From contig NC_061140.1 of NCBI RefSeq assembly GCF_905220365.1, forward strand, positions 3,350,501 to 3,414,500: a DNA stretch of 64,000 bases, written 5' to 3'. The translations under genes were made by a program, and so were the position numbers. Source of the stretch: Vanessa cardui (lineage: Eukaryota > Arthropoda > Insecta > Lepidoptera > Nymphalidae). The notes below the pieces were generated by a model, which was given only the letters and a program-made list of their open reading frames with translations, was not told the origin of the DNA and made no database searches. Numbering within the stretch: position 1 is the stretch's first letter; every line of letters starts with the position of its first letter. This document shows, one piece after another, positions 1 through 10,712 of this stretch.

Positions 1-3000
1 AACTTTTTGCGTCTTTAAAACGTTCATTGTCAACCATTTCCTCTGCAGACAAACAAATGCAATACTTTATTTAATTACTCTATTCCCGCTTTCGGTAGGA
101 ATAGCAACCTTCTTCCTATTTCAAGATCTTTTATTGTCTTTCCTTTTAAAACTAAAGGTGTTTATACTTTTATCGTATTTATTTATTATATTTTTATACC
201 TCTTGACATATAATCTAACCACAGAAAAAAGAAATATGTTTTTATTATTGTTTATGCCATTTTGAAACAAAACGTAGTAACGCACTTTAGTCAATTTTTT
301 TTTTCAAAATAAACAACTTCCAACTTGCAACGGAAAATTTTTAAAGCTATCGATTAAAATTATTGGAAAACAATTGTTACAAAATCGGAGGCATTTCCAA
401 ACTCAAATAATTTCATTCTATGTTACTTGTCAAGAACTTGACACAACCTTTTAATTATTTCGAAATGTATTTAATGTATGTATTTATGGTCAGAACGCAG
501 CTGCGAATCATTAAGAATGTATTTTATACAAACTTAATAGATTAAAAATACAAATGAAACGAATGTTGAAGAAACAGCTACTACTACTTGACGCATAAAT
601 TGTACCGTGTTCATATATTTTCTTTAATGTAAAAAATAATTTTAACTTTTTAATTTTAATCACTTTTTAATCTGCCATAAACTGTCGTTTTGACAGGTTT
701 CCTTTGAAATTGCTTATTTCATTAAATTAGGAGGATAATATAAAATACCACGAATTGCTATATCGAATAGCTAACGGTTTTTGAAATTCAAATTCGTTCT
801 CATTTGAATACATGCATCTATCGAAACACACGCTTAAACACATAAAGAAAATATTGAAAATTGATACTTGTTATATTTGCACGTCATACAAATAGTATCA
901 TTGTAATTTAAACACTTTTGACGACGAATCGTTTTACTTTGAAACGAATTAATATATTGATAATTTAATAAACAACGAATAATTTGGAATTTATTGAAAC
1001 AATCATAGATACTAAATAAAAAACTGAACGACACTGTTACGTCTCAGCTCGTATGTCAAACTGACGTTTGAGAAAGTATTTTCGAAAATAGAACACCTAC
1101 ATTTGACATGATTATATAAAATGTGATAGATTTTATTTTAAAAGTGTCAAATGAATTGACAGCATGTTATCTGATACAGATTTTTTTTAATTCTTGTACA
1201 GAATAGAATGTTATTATCTAGACAAAGACAATACAACACTTTAGTGCTCACGGTGTAAATAATATCAGATAGATTACGAAATAATGTTATCTGCATTGAA
1301 ATGATATAAATAGGTATAAGAAAAAAATTGCATGCTGATTGTGATTCAGTAATCTATATAAAATAGGAACGTTATCCGATCTGTTCAAATTTAGGCTGTA
1401 TATAAAATACTTAAGCTATAGTAGATTAAAAAAAAAACGAAATTTTCAATCTATGTAAGAAGTTTAACTAACGCTTTTGAAACTTAGCACTTTTCGAAAA
1501 TCTTATACTGTATTTATGAATGTACTTAAAAATATCTTTTTACTCTACATATCGTAAAAAATATCTGTACAGATAATAAAACATAGTGCAATTCTTTCTA
1601 TACATAATCATTTTATACTTATCTAAAATTATATTTACCTATCTAAATGAACGCACTCTTAAAAATAAGAAAATATGGGCGAAGTGAAACTTTTTTGAAT
1701 TAATAATATATTCCAATGACAAGCAACCAAACCTTAGCTTTAAATATTCCATACGATTTGCAAATTGTACATTTGTTATGGAGTACAAACTGTTCTTAAT
1801 TAACATATATTTATTTACTTAACTGCTAATGTTCATTATACAAGTTCCGTAGCTTCGAGAATAATTTCGCCGTGAACTAAACTCATTTTTACAATCATCA
1901 AAGTATATGGATTATGTAGCCGATCGGTGTCATATGCATTTAATGTCACATTATTTTTTTATCTGTATTCTTCCTGTCATTGGAATCGAGTTAGGATAAA
2001 TTTAATTACCTTTCAAACTCTACGTTATTATTATTATTGTGCCCAAAGAGGTTTCACTTCAATTATATATTCAGTACAACTACAATCGTTATGAAGAGTT
2101 ATAATAAAACAAAGAGTATTTATCTAAGTTGAAACGTATTTTAAATATATAAAACTGTTAACGCGCTCATTATATTGCTTTCAATTTTACAAGTAACTTA
2201 GCTGTCTATATCATTTTTCGATATTTCATCACAATGTGTTCATATACAACCAAATATTTTGTGCAGACATCAGTTCGCACAACTATATCTATAGGTATCA
2301 ACATTATCAACGTTATTTACATAAATATCAAACAGAGTTATATGTTTTATATATATATGTCATGTTTTACGAATATTCTCTTGAAATTTAAATATGACCG
2401 ATTAGGAAATTTGAATAATAGATATATCAATATCATTAGACAATGTAATTTATTTTTATTTTATGATTGATATAAAAATTGCTATCGAACGTTCATTTCA
2501 TACTTATTACATATTAAAAATGTTCATAACATAATAATAGTACTTAATTTAAAAAAATATATCGAATAATCGCAAGGAGAATCGATAATTGAAACAAATT
2601 TACTATCAGTGCTTTTAAATAAATTTTGAAAGATTTTAGGTATAAAAATTTAATAATTTTACCGATGCAATAATTAAAACTAGTCCCTCAAAGATATCGA
2701 GAGAAAAAAATCATGAAATATTTAAAACGATTTTGAAATTTAAAAGTGCGTAAAATTTAGGTCGTTGCGTTTTTCGATAAGCATATTTCATAATTTTATC
2801 ATGTTATTCATAAACGTTTATTAAACATATTGTAACTATCATTCGTGATGAACATCGTGGCGGAACAAGTTCAAACCAGTGCCCTTAATGCCCTTTAATA
2901 ACCTTCAATGTATGATAAAAAACATTTTTCGCCATCTACTTGTAAGTTAAAGACGCGTCTCATTATTTTCTTGCTTACAGTTGTTAAGTGAAATGTAAGC

Positions 3001-3990
3001 TAAAACAGCGGACTTAGTCAGAATTCGTTTGTAGGAAACCACAAAATTTGACAAATTGATATAAGAACTCAGTAGGTCACGTGATCAAAAAATTTGGTAG
3101 AGTTAATAGAATCGAGTTTATACTGACTCCAAACAAATGCATTGTCTATGCCGCTCATTCTGATATGATAAATTAAAACTTTTGACAGGTAATGCTATCT
3201 CTTTCTAATGTACGAAAGTAAATAACACGACTTTAAGTTCTGTTAAATTGTTCAAGCACGAAGTTTATAATAGACCAGGCGTGTCTATACATTTCAAATC
3301 ATTAAGATCAATGATGTTATGTTTATTCTGTCTGTAATTAAATAAAGGTGAGACCAAATGGTACCTACGGGTCTGCCTTCAGCCCTAACAACTACTAACA
3401 GTAAATAAATTATAATTATAAGTAAATAAAACATACTTTAGTTAGAATAAGTTTAATAAACTTTATGTATAAGGTCGTTAATAATTAGCAAGTTGTATGT
3501 AAATATTATATATTATGTAAATGTGGAAGCGTTGTTTTATACCAAATGAAGTGATTGATTCGGATAAGGTGGCAGTTGCTTTCATCATCTATGATCATTC
3601 TTCCGATTTTCTTGGCGATGGATATGACATTCATCAATGTACCACTGACTTAACTTTACAAACTTTTATTTTTTTTTTAATTTTTAACTTGTTCCAAAAA
3701 GATGCAATAGTCAATACAAAATCATATTAAATTAATAAACGATTAAATCGCGTGATAAAGCGAAACCAAAGAGAACAGACTTATATCAAACAATCATTTA
3801 AAAAAAAGTTACAAAAACTATTTAGCTAAGAAACATTTTTATAATCCTATCGTTTTATAAAGCATTTGACGAACACTAATGTTTAAGTTTAATTTATAAA
3901 AACTTTTTAACCGAAACTAACCAATGTAATTATTAAATTGTTTGTCGAATTATATTTTTATTTTTATTATGTTTTAAATAGGTTTTTTTA
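1..3990. other. AT-rich gene-free stretch
   Basis: I see no gene here. The sequence is strongly AT-rich with many stops in every frame. The longest open frames (2234-2470 and 3521-3730) are low-complexity, lack splice context and look like chance. A short degenerate tail near 3345-3395 resembles the end of the dispersed repeat seen at 4464-4700. It could be intergenic DNA or an intron of a gene beyond the window edge. Confidence 0.6.
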
Positions 3991-3992
3991 TC

Positions 3993-4187
3993 ATGGCAAC
4001 ACCTTGCACGTGTGTTAAGTCATTATCGCTTTCGTTTCGCTTCGTCGCGCATGTGAAGCCGTTAGAAAGGCTCAAACGGTTATCGCCTCAAAAGTTGGAA
4101 GATTGGAAAACGCTAATTCCAGAGCACAAGTTTGTATCGTATATTGAATCAAATCAATTTGCTTTTAGCACAACGTTTTATATTTAA
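3993..4187 (+). CDS. Possible small ORF or lone exon, unknown
   Basis: This is a 64-codon frame starting MATPCTC with a patch rich in Leu, Lys and Pro (PLERLKRLSPQKLEDWK). The first 140 bases are clearly more GC-rich than their surroundings, and an acceptor-like TTTAAATAG lies about 12 bases upstream of the ATG. I do not recognise the product. It may be a leftover exon or a transposon fragment, because nothing else coding lies within several kb. Confidence 0.15.
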   Translation: MATPCTCVKSLSLSFRFVAHVKPLERLKRLSPQKLEDWKTLIPEHKFVSYIESNQFAFSTTFYI

Positions 4188-4463
4188 GCTATTTCAAATA
4201 TCTGTCCTTATTGGGATTTCTTAATAGATCAATCTTCAGAGTGATAGTACTTCGTCTGTGTTACGTAAACATTGTTAAACAACAATGATACAATAAATAT
4301 ATTTGTGATAATATTGTATTTTTATTTAATCTGTTGAATTGTCCCGAACGATTGTCCTGTGGTATGTAGCCGCCATATTGTTTTCTTTTTAAATCAATTT
4401 CTCATTTCGATTACTAAATCATGGCTCGTTAATAAAAGGGTTAACAAATGTAAACATTTTTGT

Positions 4464-4700
4464 ATGGTATGGGTTGGCGAACGAGCATATGGGCCACCTG
4501 ATGGTGGTCATGTGGTCACCATCACCCATAGACAATGACGCTGTAATATTAACTTTCCCTTACATCGTCAATGAGCCACCAACCTTGGGAACTAAGATGC
4601 TATCCCTCGTGCCTCTAGTTACACTGGCTCACTCACCCTTCAAATCGAAACACAACAATACTGCGTACTGCTGCTTAGCGGTAAAATATCTATTTATAAT
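4464..4700 (+). mobile_element. Dispersed repeat family A, copy 1
   Basis: The copy begins with GGTTGGCGAACGAGCATATG and carries the family's central block about a cover of 'CCACCAACCTTGGGAACTAAG' type sequence, followed by TTACACTGGCTCACTCACCC. It matches 17104-17380 closely over most of its length. The 3' part present in that copy is missing here. The class is not determined; I see no terminal inverted repeats or coding. The 102-codon frame at 4474-4782 lies inside it and is not a gene. Confidence 0.75.
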
Positions 4701-5754
4701 GGTGATTAGTGATCCGATAGGATGGAAAATTCGACAAGACATTAGGGAGTCTACTTCCCAAAAAACATTTTTTAGAGTGTAAACATTGTCAATTCCCTGC
4801 TACTGAAAATTTATTCAATGATAAACCCTTAATATAATTTGCTTGTTTGAAATTTCACTTCTTTTTTTAATTAACATTGATAGTTTAAATATATAAAAAT
4901 GTATGGTCGTATGTCGGTGATCTATGCGTTGTTTAACTTAACATCTGATTTAAATGAAATTTGTTCGTGTACATGCGATATTTCAAATATATAAACAAAA
5001 TCTTAAGGATGCATTAGGTACTTTTACTTACGTGTAGGTATATTTTGGATTGATAGCTAGTACTACATAAGTATAAACGATATTATAGATATCACAAATG
5101 TTTTAATATTTATACGTCAATATTTTATGTCCCTTGTGCTATAGTTACACTGGCTCACTCAACTTTCAAACCGGAACACAACAATACTCAAGACTACTGT
5201 TTAGCGATAGAATTTGATGAGTGGGTATAATTTACATAGACCGGATAGCACAAACCAAGTACACCTACACCAAGTCAGTATAAGTATAATAAAATAATAT
5301 CTATAAATAATGATCAATACAAGGTTACTTTGTGTTACGAATTTTATAAAATATTCAGCGACGCTATATTAGAACACACTTCATAACTCGTAAAATATCG
5401 AAAACAAACTTACGTCAATACAATATTTTGATGCGTGTACCTATTCCATTAATGTTATTATTCCACTCGACGTCGCACTCACTATAGAGGCTTGTCTTAA
5501 CAAGCGTACAAGGGATGCTTACAACCCAGGCGCCGCTCGTTGACAGACGCCTTCAGATAATGTTTTATAGAACACCGGTGACACACCCCAGAAGGCATCT
5601 TAAGCATTTTGGGACAGATATGCGACGATCGTGTTTTCCGTTATGTTCCGAGTATGAGCTTATAGAATAGGTATATTGAACGCCCACGCCGTTTCAATAG
5701 GATCGATCACTCTCATTAATTCATAGTCATTCGTAATCATCGTTAATTACATCA
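4701..5754. other. Gene-free; partial family A repeat and a GC-richer patch
   Basis: A degenerate partial copy of repeat family A lies at about 5125-5275 (TGGCTCACTCAACTTTCAAA and a following ACACAACAATACT). A GC-richer patch at about 5460-5660 has no recognisable reading frame and looks like a transposon remnant. I see nothing else. Confidence 0.5.
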
Positions 5755-5978
5755 TAAATGAGACAACATCACATACAATTACTCTGATCCCAATGTAAGT
5801 TAAAGCACTTGTGTTATGGAAAATCAGAAGTAACGACGGTATCACAAACACCCAGACCCAAGACAACATAGGAAAACTAATGATAATCTACATCCACTCA
5901 GCCGGGAATCAAACCCAGATCCTCGGAGTAGCGTACCCATGAAAACCGGTGTAAACACCACTCGACCGCGGAGGTCGT
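5755..5978 (-). mobile_element. tRNA-derived SINE, family C, copy 1
   Basis: Read on the minus strand this copy has a tRNA-like head with an A-box-like TGGT(C)GAGTGGT and a B box GGGTTTGATTCCC, followed by a body shared with 38594-38818. That body includes TTCTGATTTTCCATAACACA and a TGTGATGTTGTCTCAT end. Two copies in opposite orientation, each with an internal pol III promoter, make a tRNA-derived SINE the simplest reading. The open frame 5842-6048 is part of it. Confidence 0.75.
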
Positions 5979-6462
5979 CAAATTTATTAATTTTATTAAT
6001 TAATATTATAATAATATTACATATATCAGTTGCGATTAAATAAACCATTACTCTTTTCAGTGCACAAGTATTGATTGATAATTTAATGATATATTTTCAA
6101 AAATAAATACTATCTCAAAAAGTTGTGTCCATTTATGCTATGTATATAATACATATTAATATAAAATAATAGTACATATAATAGTATCGAATTGAGTATC
6201 TCCCCTTTTTTTAAAGAATGATAATAAATCATAATACTATAACCTCTTTGTGAGTTCTTTAAATCCTTTAAAAAGACTATAAACATGTTATCGGAATATT
6301 ATATTAATTGGATAAATTTTCGGACATAGATTTTTTGTTTAATCGTCTCGATTTTAACGAGATAGTTAATTGATACTACATTATTTATGTAACACCATAC
6401 ACTTATAAACATAAACAAGCACAACTTATAAGAAAACTTACTAGTATATTTTACGCTTTACG

Positions 6463-6781
6463 CAGAGTCGGATTTAAAGGTGTGGAGGCCCCGGGGCCAC
6501 AAAGCAGTGAGGGCCCTAGACAAACAGAAGCGTGAACACCCTAATAATTATATTATTATGAATTAATTAGTTTTTTTTATGTTCAATCAGTAAGCTATGA
6601 ATTGTTTCGTATTTGTATCGGTAACTTTTAAAATATTAAATAGTAACATTATTATAATTTTACTATATCTCAGTATTTGTTAACTTGCTGAAAACTGTGG
6701 CCCCCTCTCATGTGGAGGCCCCTTCTCATGTGAAGGCCCCAGGGCAGTTGCCCCGGTTGCTCTCCCCTAAATCCGGCCCTG
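6463..6781. mobile_element. Non-autonomous hAT element (MITE), 319 bp
   Basis: The termini are inverted repeats: CAGAGTCGGATTTAAAGG on the left, and CAGGGCCGGATTTAGGGG as the reverse complement of the right end. The element is flanked on both sides by the 8-bp direct repeat GCTTTACG (6455-6462 and 6782-6789). A CAGRG terminus with an 8-bp duplication is the hAT signature. The interior is AT-rich with short GC-rich ends and has no transposase. The perfect target duplication suggests a fairly recent insertion. Confidence 0.88.
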
Positions 6782-6789
6782 GCTTTACG

Positions 6790-7117
6790 ATTTACAGTTT
6801 TTTGAACACGACTTAAAACAAAGCTCTTATGAAGATTGTCTTGTATAAAAAAAGGAGAATACTAAATCTAATCACGAATCAATTTGGTAGAGTTGCCGCT
6901 TCTAGTGATCAATAATAGTTTAAGAGCTTGGCCAAGGAGAGCATTGTCAAAAGGAATAAACACACAGCCAAAGGCACTTACTTCGAATTGGCCGGACAAT
7001 GTTCTGCCATTCCGTTTATTGCCCTGCCATCAAAATACTCCAAGAGCTGCACATTTAGTTTAAAGGAAATTTTACCTTAATGAAACTCTTATAATGTTTT
7101 CATTTAATTATAACTAA
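6790..7117. other. Gene-free stretch
   Basis: No gene is seen. A slightly GC-richer segment at about 6890-7060 has no convincing frame and could be an old repeat. Confidence 0.4.
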
Positions 7118-7400
7118 CGAACCACCCCGGCTTCGCACGGATGCAATGCTGTTACTAAATATAGTACAGTATTTGTTTATTTACAACATCAGAATATTAA
7201 TTATCAGTGTTCCTTTACTATATTTGGAAGTGATTTGAGAGGAAGGTAATTGTATATAATGTATAATATAAAATCACTATATATATTTAAAAAAAAAAAA
7301 ACATCAAAATGCGATGCGTAGTTTTAAAGATTTAAGCATACATATGGACATAGGATAGGGACAGAGAAAGCGACTTCGTTTGATACTATGTAGTGATTAA
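7118..7400 (+). repeat. Dispersed repeat family D, copy 1
   Basis: The copy starts with CCCCGGCTTCGCACGGATGC and ends near AAGCGACTTCGTTTGATACTA. It shares both ends with 13556-13790 and 15417-15690. No coding or inverted termini are seen, so the class is unknown. Confidence 0.65.
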
Positions 7401-9126
7401 CACTTTATTCTTAAATGCGAGGCTGATATTTGTCCCAGTGATTATATGACGATAGCTGCACATAAATATCGGTTATGACCTTATATTGAAGAGCTCCCTC
7501 CGTAAATGTGCAGATAATAAAGAGGATTCCTGTTTACAATTTACTCAATTGTTACAATTTAATAAACAATTAATTTACGCGGGAAACCCGCTAGTATTTT
7601 ATTAAGCTTCTAATATGAACAAAACTAATATTGAAAAATTATTATTCATAGATCATATCTTATAATATTAATTTCCACCATATCTTATTAAATTAATGTC
7701 TGTAAATTGTTTATATTTATTTTTTCAATGATGTTCTCATGTAATTGATGTAATTGTCTGTATGAGAATAAAAATAATCTTTAAACCTAAAATATCTTTA
7801 CTCTGATTGAATTAAATTTATTTCAAGTAGAAAATTCACGACACTATCTCCCAACCTATGTACAACGCGAATAAAAACTTCGTAGGTTATTTTGCGGAAT
7901 ATAGTAAGCTATTCACTGTAAAATATGAAAATAAAAATTCGCTACACATATGGTCCTAAACAAAGAGATTACACGTCAGTACCCGGCCCGCCTTTGGTCG
8001 GACGTCGAATGAAAAAACAATATTCGTAAATGTTTATTTAGGACTTAACGACTAAATTCTGGTGCTTTTTTGTCGTTTTCATGACAATTTAACAGTTAAC
8101 TTACATGTTTAATAAATAAAGCGCGATTTTATTATTATCTATATTAATATGTATACACTGGTCAACATTTAATTTAACCAATAAGCTGAAGTAATATAAA
8201 TTATTATATTTTTAAAACCAGAAGTAGGAAGTAGGTTAACCTCTAAAATAATTATCTTTAATTTAAAATAACAATCAATCTACCACAATAGTAAAACATT
8301 TAGTCTACAACACAAATAACCATCAATAATCACATTACACTGTAATAATTATATTCGCGGTCTCAATGTGTCCACCAGGAATCTCCCGCCTTTTTTTTTA
8401 AAAAAAGGGAAAGTTGTTTGACTTGACGCAGATGTTGCTTGTTTATTCCAACAATATATATTATCATCATCATCATCATCATTACATAGTATAAAATAAA
8501 GTAGCTGACCGATCTCTGTCCCTATGCATACTTAGATCTCTAAAATTACGCAACGGATTACGTTTCATTTTATTTAAATAGGTAGATGATTTCATATAAT
8601 TCATGGACAATGTCCAGTTGTTTGGGCTGTGCGAAGACAGATCTTTGAGTTACATATATTCGTCACGTCACCGATTACCTAAGCTTTTTTTAGCTGGCAA
8701 AAGGCTAATGCCTTTTCTCGATCTCCCCTACTTGAAGTGAGGGTGTAGGAGACTCACCGGTGCCCAGGACTGTGTTCTAGTACACCGGAATACACACTCA
8801 AAAACCAGCGGTTCCCTCTACGTCGCTTCAGCGGACGCCACGACGAACAGTGAATGGTACCTGCCCAGATAGGCTCGAACGCTACTAAGAAGTATAAACA
8901 CTATTGTTTTCCTATACATATTAATTCTTATTTATATACGTTAAGTGTATTTGCTACTTCTTACCATGAGTAAATAATAATAGGAAAAATTGAGAAAAAT
9001 GTACTAAGAATTTTCATATTTTATTCTAAAGAAATATCGAGAAACTTTTGAATATCAAACTATATGAACATATTAAATTAGTGATCACAAACAATAAAAA
9101 GGTTAAATGTAATTTTAAAAACGCCT
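7401..9126. other. Gene-free; microsatellite and LINE-like patch
   Basis: A short (ATC) microsatellite of about six units lies at about 8463-8482. A GC-richer, stop-containing patch at about 8590-8885 (for example GGTGCCCAGGACTGTGTTCT) looks like the 3' untranslated part of a non-LTR retrotransposon, but this is a guess. A small patch near 7980-8060 is also more complex than its surroundings. I recognise no gene. Confidence 0.45.
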
Positions 9127-9615
9127 TCAGTTCAAATACCAATTACAGCAAGAATGGCCACAACGTGGACAAAGATTGGAGGCCACAGAATCAGAGGAGA
9201 TCGCTCTACTTAGACGTTTCCGTAACGTAGCATCTGATCTAGCTGCCTTTCTTTTGAATGATGAACGAATTGATTTTCTACTCTGTGACACATCCTTTGG
9301 AACAATTCCTTTAGCTATATCTTTAATCATATGCTTTGCTTTGATTTTTGATGAACGAGGGATCAATGAACGAGTTTGTCCATTCCTACGTCGTCTAGCC
9401 CTTGTCGTAGATTTACTCGTACTTGCTTGAGTTTCTATTACAGAATTTTCCTTTGGTGTCGGGCCAAGTCCATCACCGATCATTGTATTACCTTCATAAC
9501 CTGTCTCGTTTTCTTGGCTATTTTGTACGTCATCTGTTTCAGCTTCGTTTAATATTTCGTCAAGATTTATATCAATATTTTCACATGTTTGCAATTCATC
9601 TTCAAGGGATTCCAT
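9127..9615 (-). CDS. Hypothetical protein, 162 aa, intronless
   Basis: I do not recognise this protein. The frame is intact, the ATG has a purine at -3, and the composition is clearly protein-like compared with its AT-rich surroundings. The first about 60 residues are acidic (ESLEDELQT, NEAETDD). The middle is strongly basic with an RARRRR stretch near residue 75, then SKIKAKHMIKDIAKGI and further Lys/Arg/Ser-rich sequence. The C-terminus carries CPRCGHSCC, a compact cysteine cluster that could bind a metal. The basic runs would suit nuclear location or nucleic-acid contact, but that is inference. No introns are needed, so it could be a retrocopy or a lineage-restricted gene. It lies about 1.1 kb beyond the 3' end of thrombospondin, on the same strand. 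Confidence 0.55.
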   Translation of the reverse strand: MESLEDELQTCENIDINLDEILNEAETDDVQNSQENETGYEGNTMIGDGLGPTPKENSVIETQASTSKSTTRARRRRNGQTRSLIPRSSKIKAKHMIKDIAKGIVPKDVSQSRKSIRSSFKRKAARSDATLRKRLSRAISSDSVASNLCPRCGHSCCNWYLN

Positions 9616-10712
9616 TTGATAAACAAATTATTTAAAAGAAAATTTAATCTTATAAAATTCGGCAGTAATACCTTTATTATCAAAAGCTGTTTTTGAAATG
9701 TGTCAAATTTGTATTTTTTTCTCATACATTAGTCTTTTCTATCAATTGATCTTTCAGGTTTTATTTAAATTGTTTTGATAATTTTATTTCTCAGCTCATT
9801 CACTCGGAAAATATATTTTTTAGAACCCAGCCTTTATTGATCTCTGAATGATATTAGATATATTTGTAAAAATAGTAGTTTTTAGCAGTAGTTGTTTATT
9901 AAGCGTATGTTTTAAGTATGTTCGTTAATCTGTGTTGAAACATTTGTTTCACTGCTCTCTTTTAAGTAAATCTAATAAATAGTAAGCGAAGAGGCATCAA
10001 TATGTCTGTGAAACATGTAATTTTCAGGAAATAATTATTATTAAACGTGTAAAAAAATTATTTGTGTAAATGATAATGCCTTTTATGATCCACTAAAATA
10101 TCCGAATTTATTACGAATACAAATACTTGTAATTACTGCGTTCAAAAACTGTCAGCTGATCTCGATCACTAGCGTTCGCCTAAATGCGTTGTGGTCAATT
10201 GACGGTAACTTGTGCGGAAAATCTTTATACAGGGCAGCGCAGTCTAGTAGTATACATACAAATTAATGAGATAATAACGGCAAAGATCTAAGAAAGTCTT
10301 TTTTACTACTGTTTAATAATTTTATATAATACTAAATCTAACAGGAACAGGAGATAAAAGTCATCTGTAATAAACTAAAACCAGAGGTCACTCGGTCACT
10401 ATATTTAACTGGTAGGACTTAAAAATAAAGCAAACCAAATTACTTGTATTTTTGTATATAACTTTAATATTTATATAAAAACATTTTCTATTCTTATAAA
10501 ATTAATAATTCATTTAAATTAGTACATATATTTTATCATAGCTTTCGTATTATATTTTAAAAAAAGTCATTGATACAAAAAGTCTTAACATAGAGATTGT
10601 TTATTTTACCAAAACCATTGTTTTAAATACAATGCATTAACAATTAGTGATTGATATATTAAATTATATAATTTAATCTTTTGTGCCAATATTTATTTAA
10701 TACATTTTGTCA
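9616..10712. other. Intergenic; includes likely thrombospondin 3' UTR
   Basis: No gene is seen. The part just left of 10713 should hold the thrombospondin 3' untranslated region on the minus strand, with a possible AATAAA signal near 10690. A more complex patch at about 10140-10260 shows no coding frame. Confidence 0.5.

Noticed and set aside
4474..4782. 102-codon plus-strand open frame
   Set aside because: It lies mostly inside repeat family A and is not conserved as a frame in the other copies.
5842..6048. 68-codon minus-strand frame
   Set aside because: It lies within the family C SINE.
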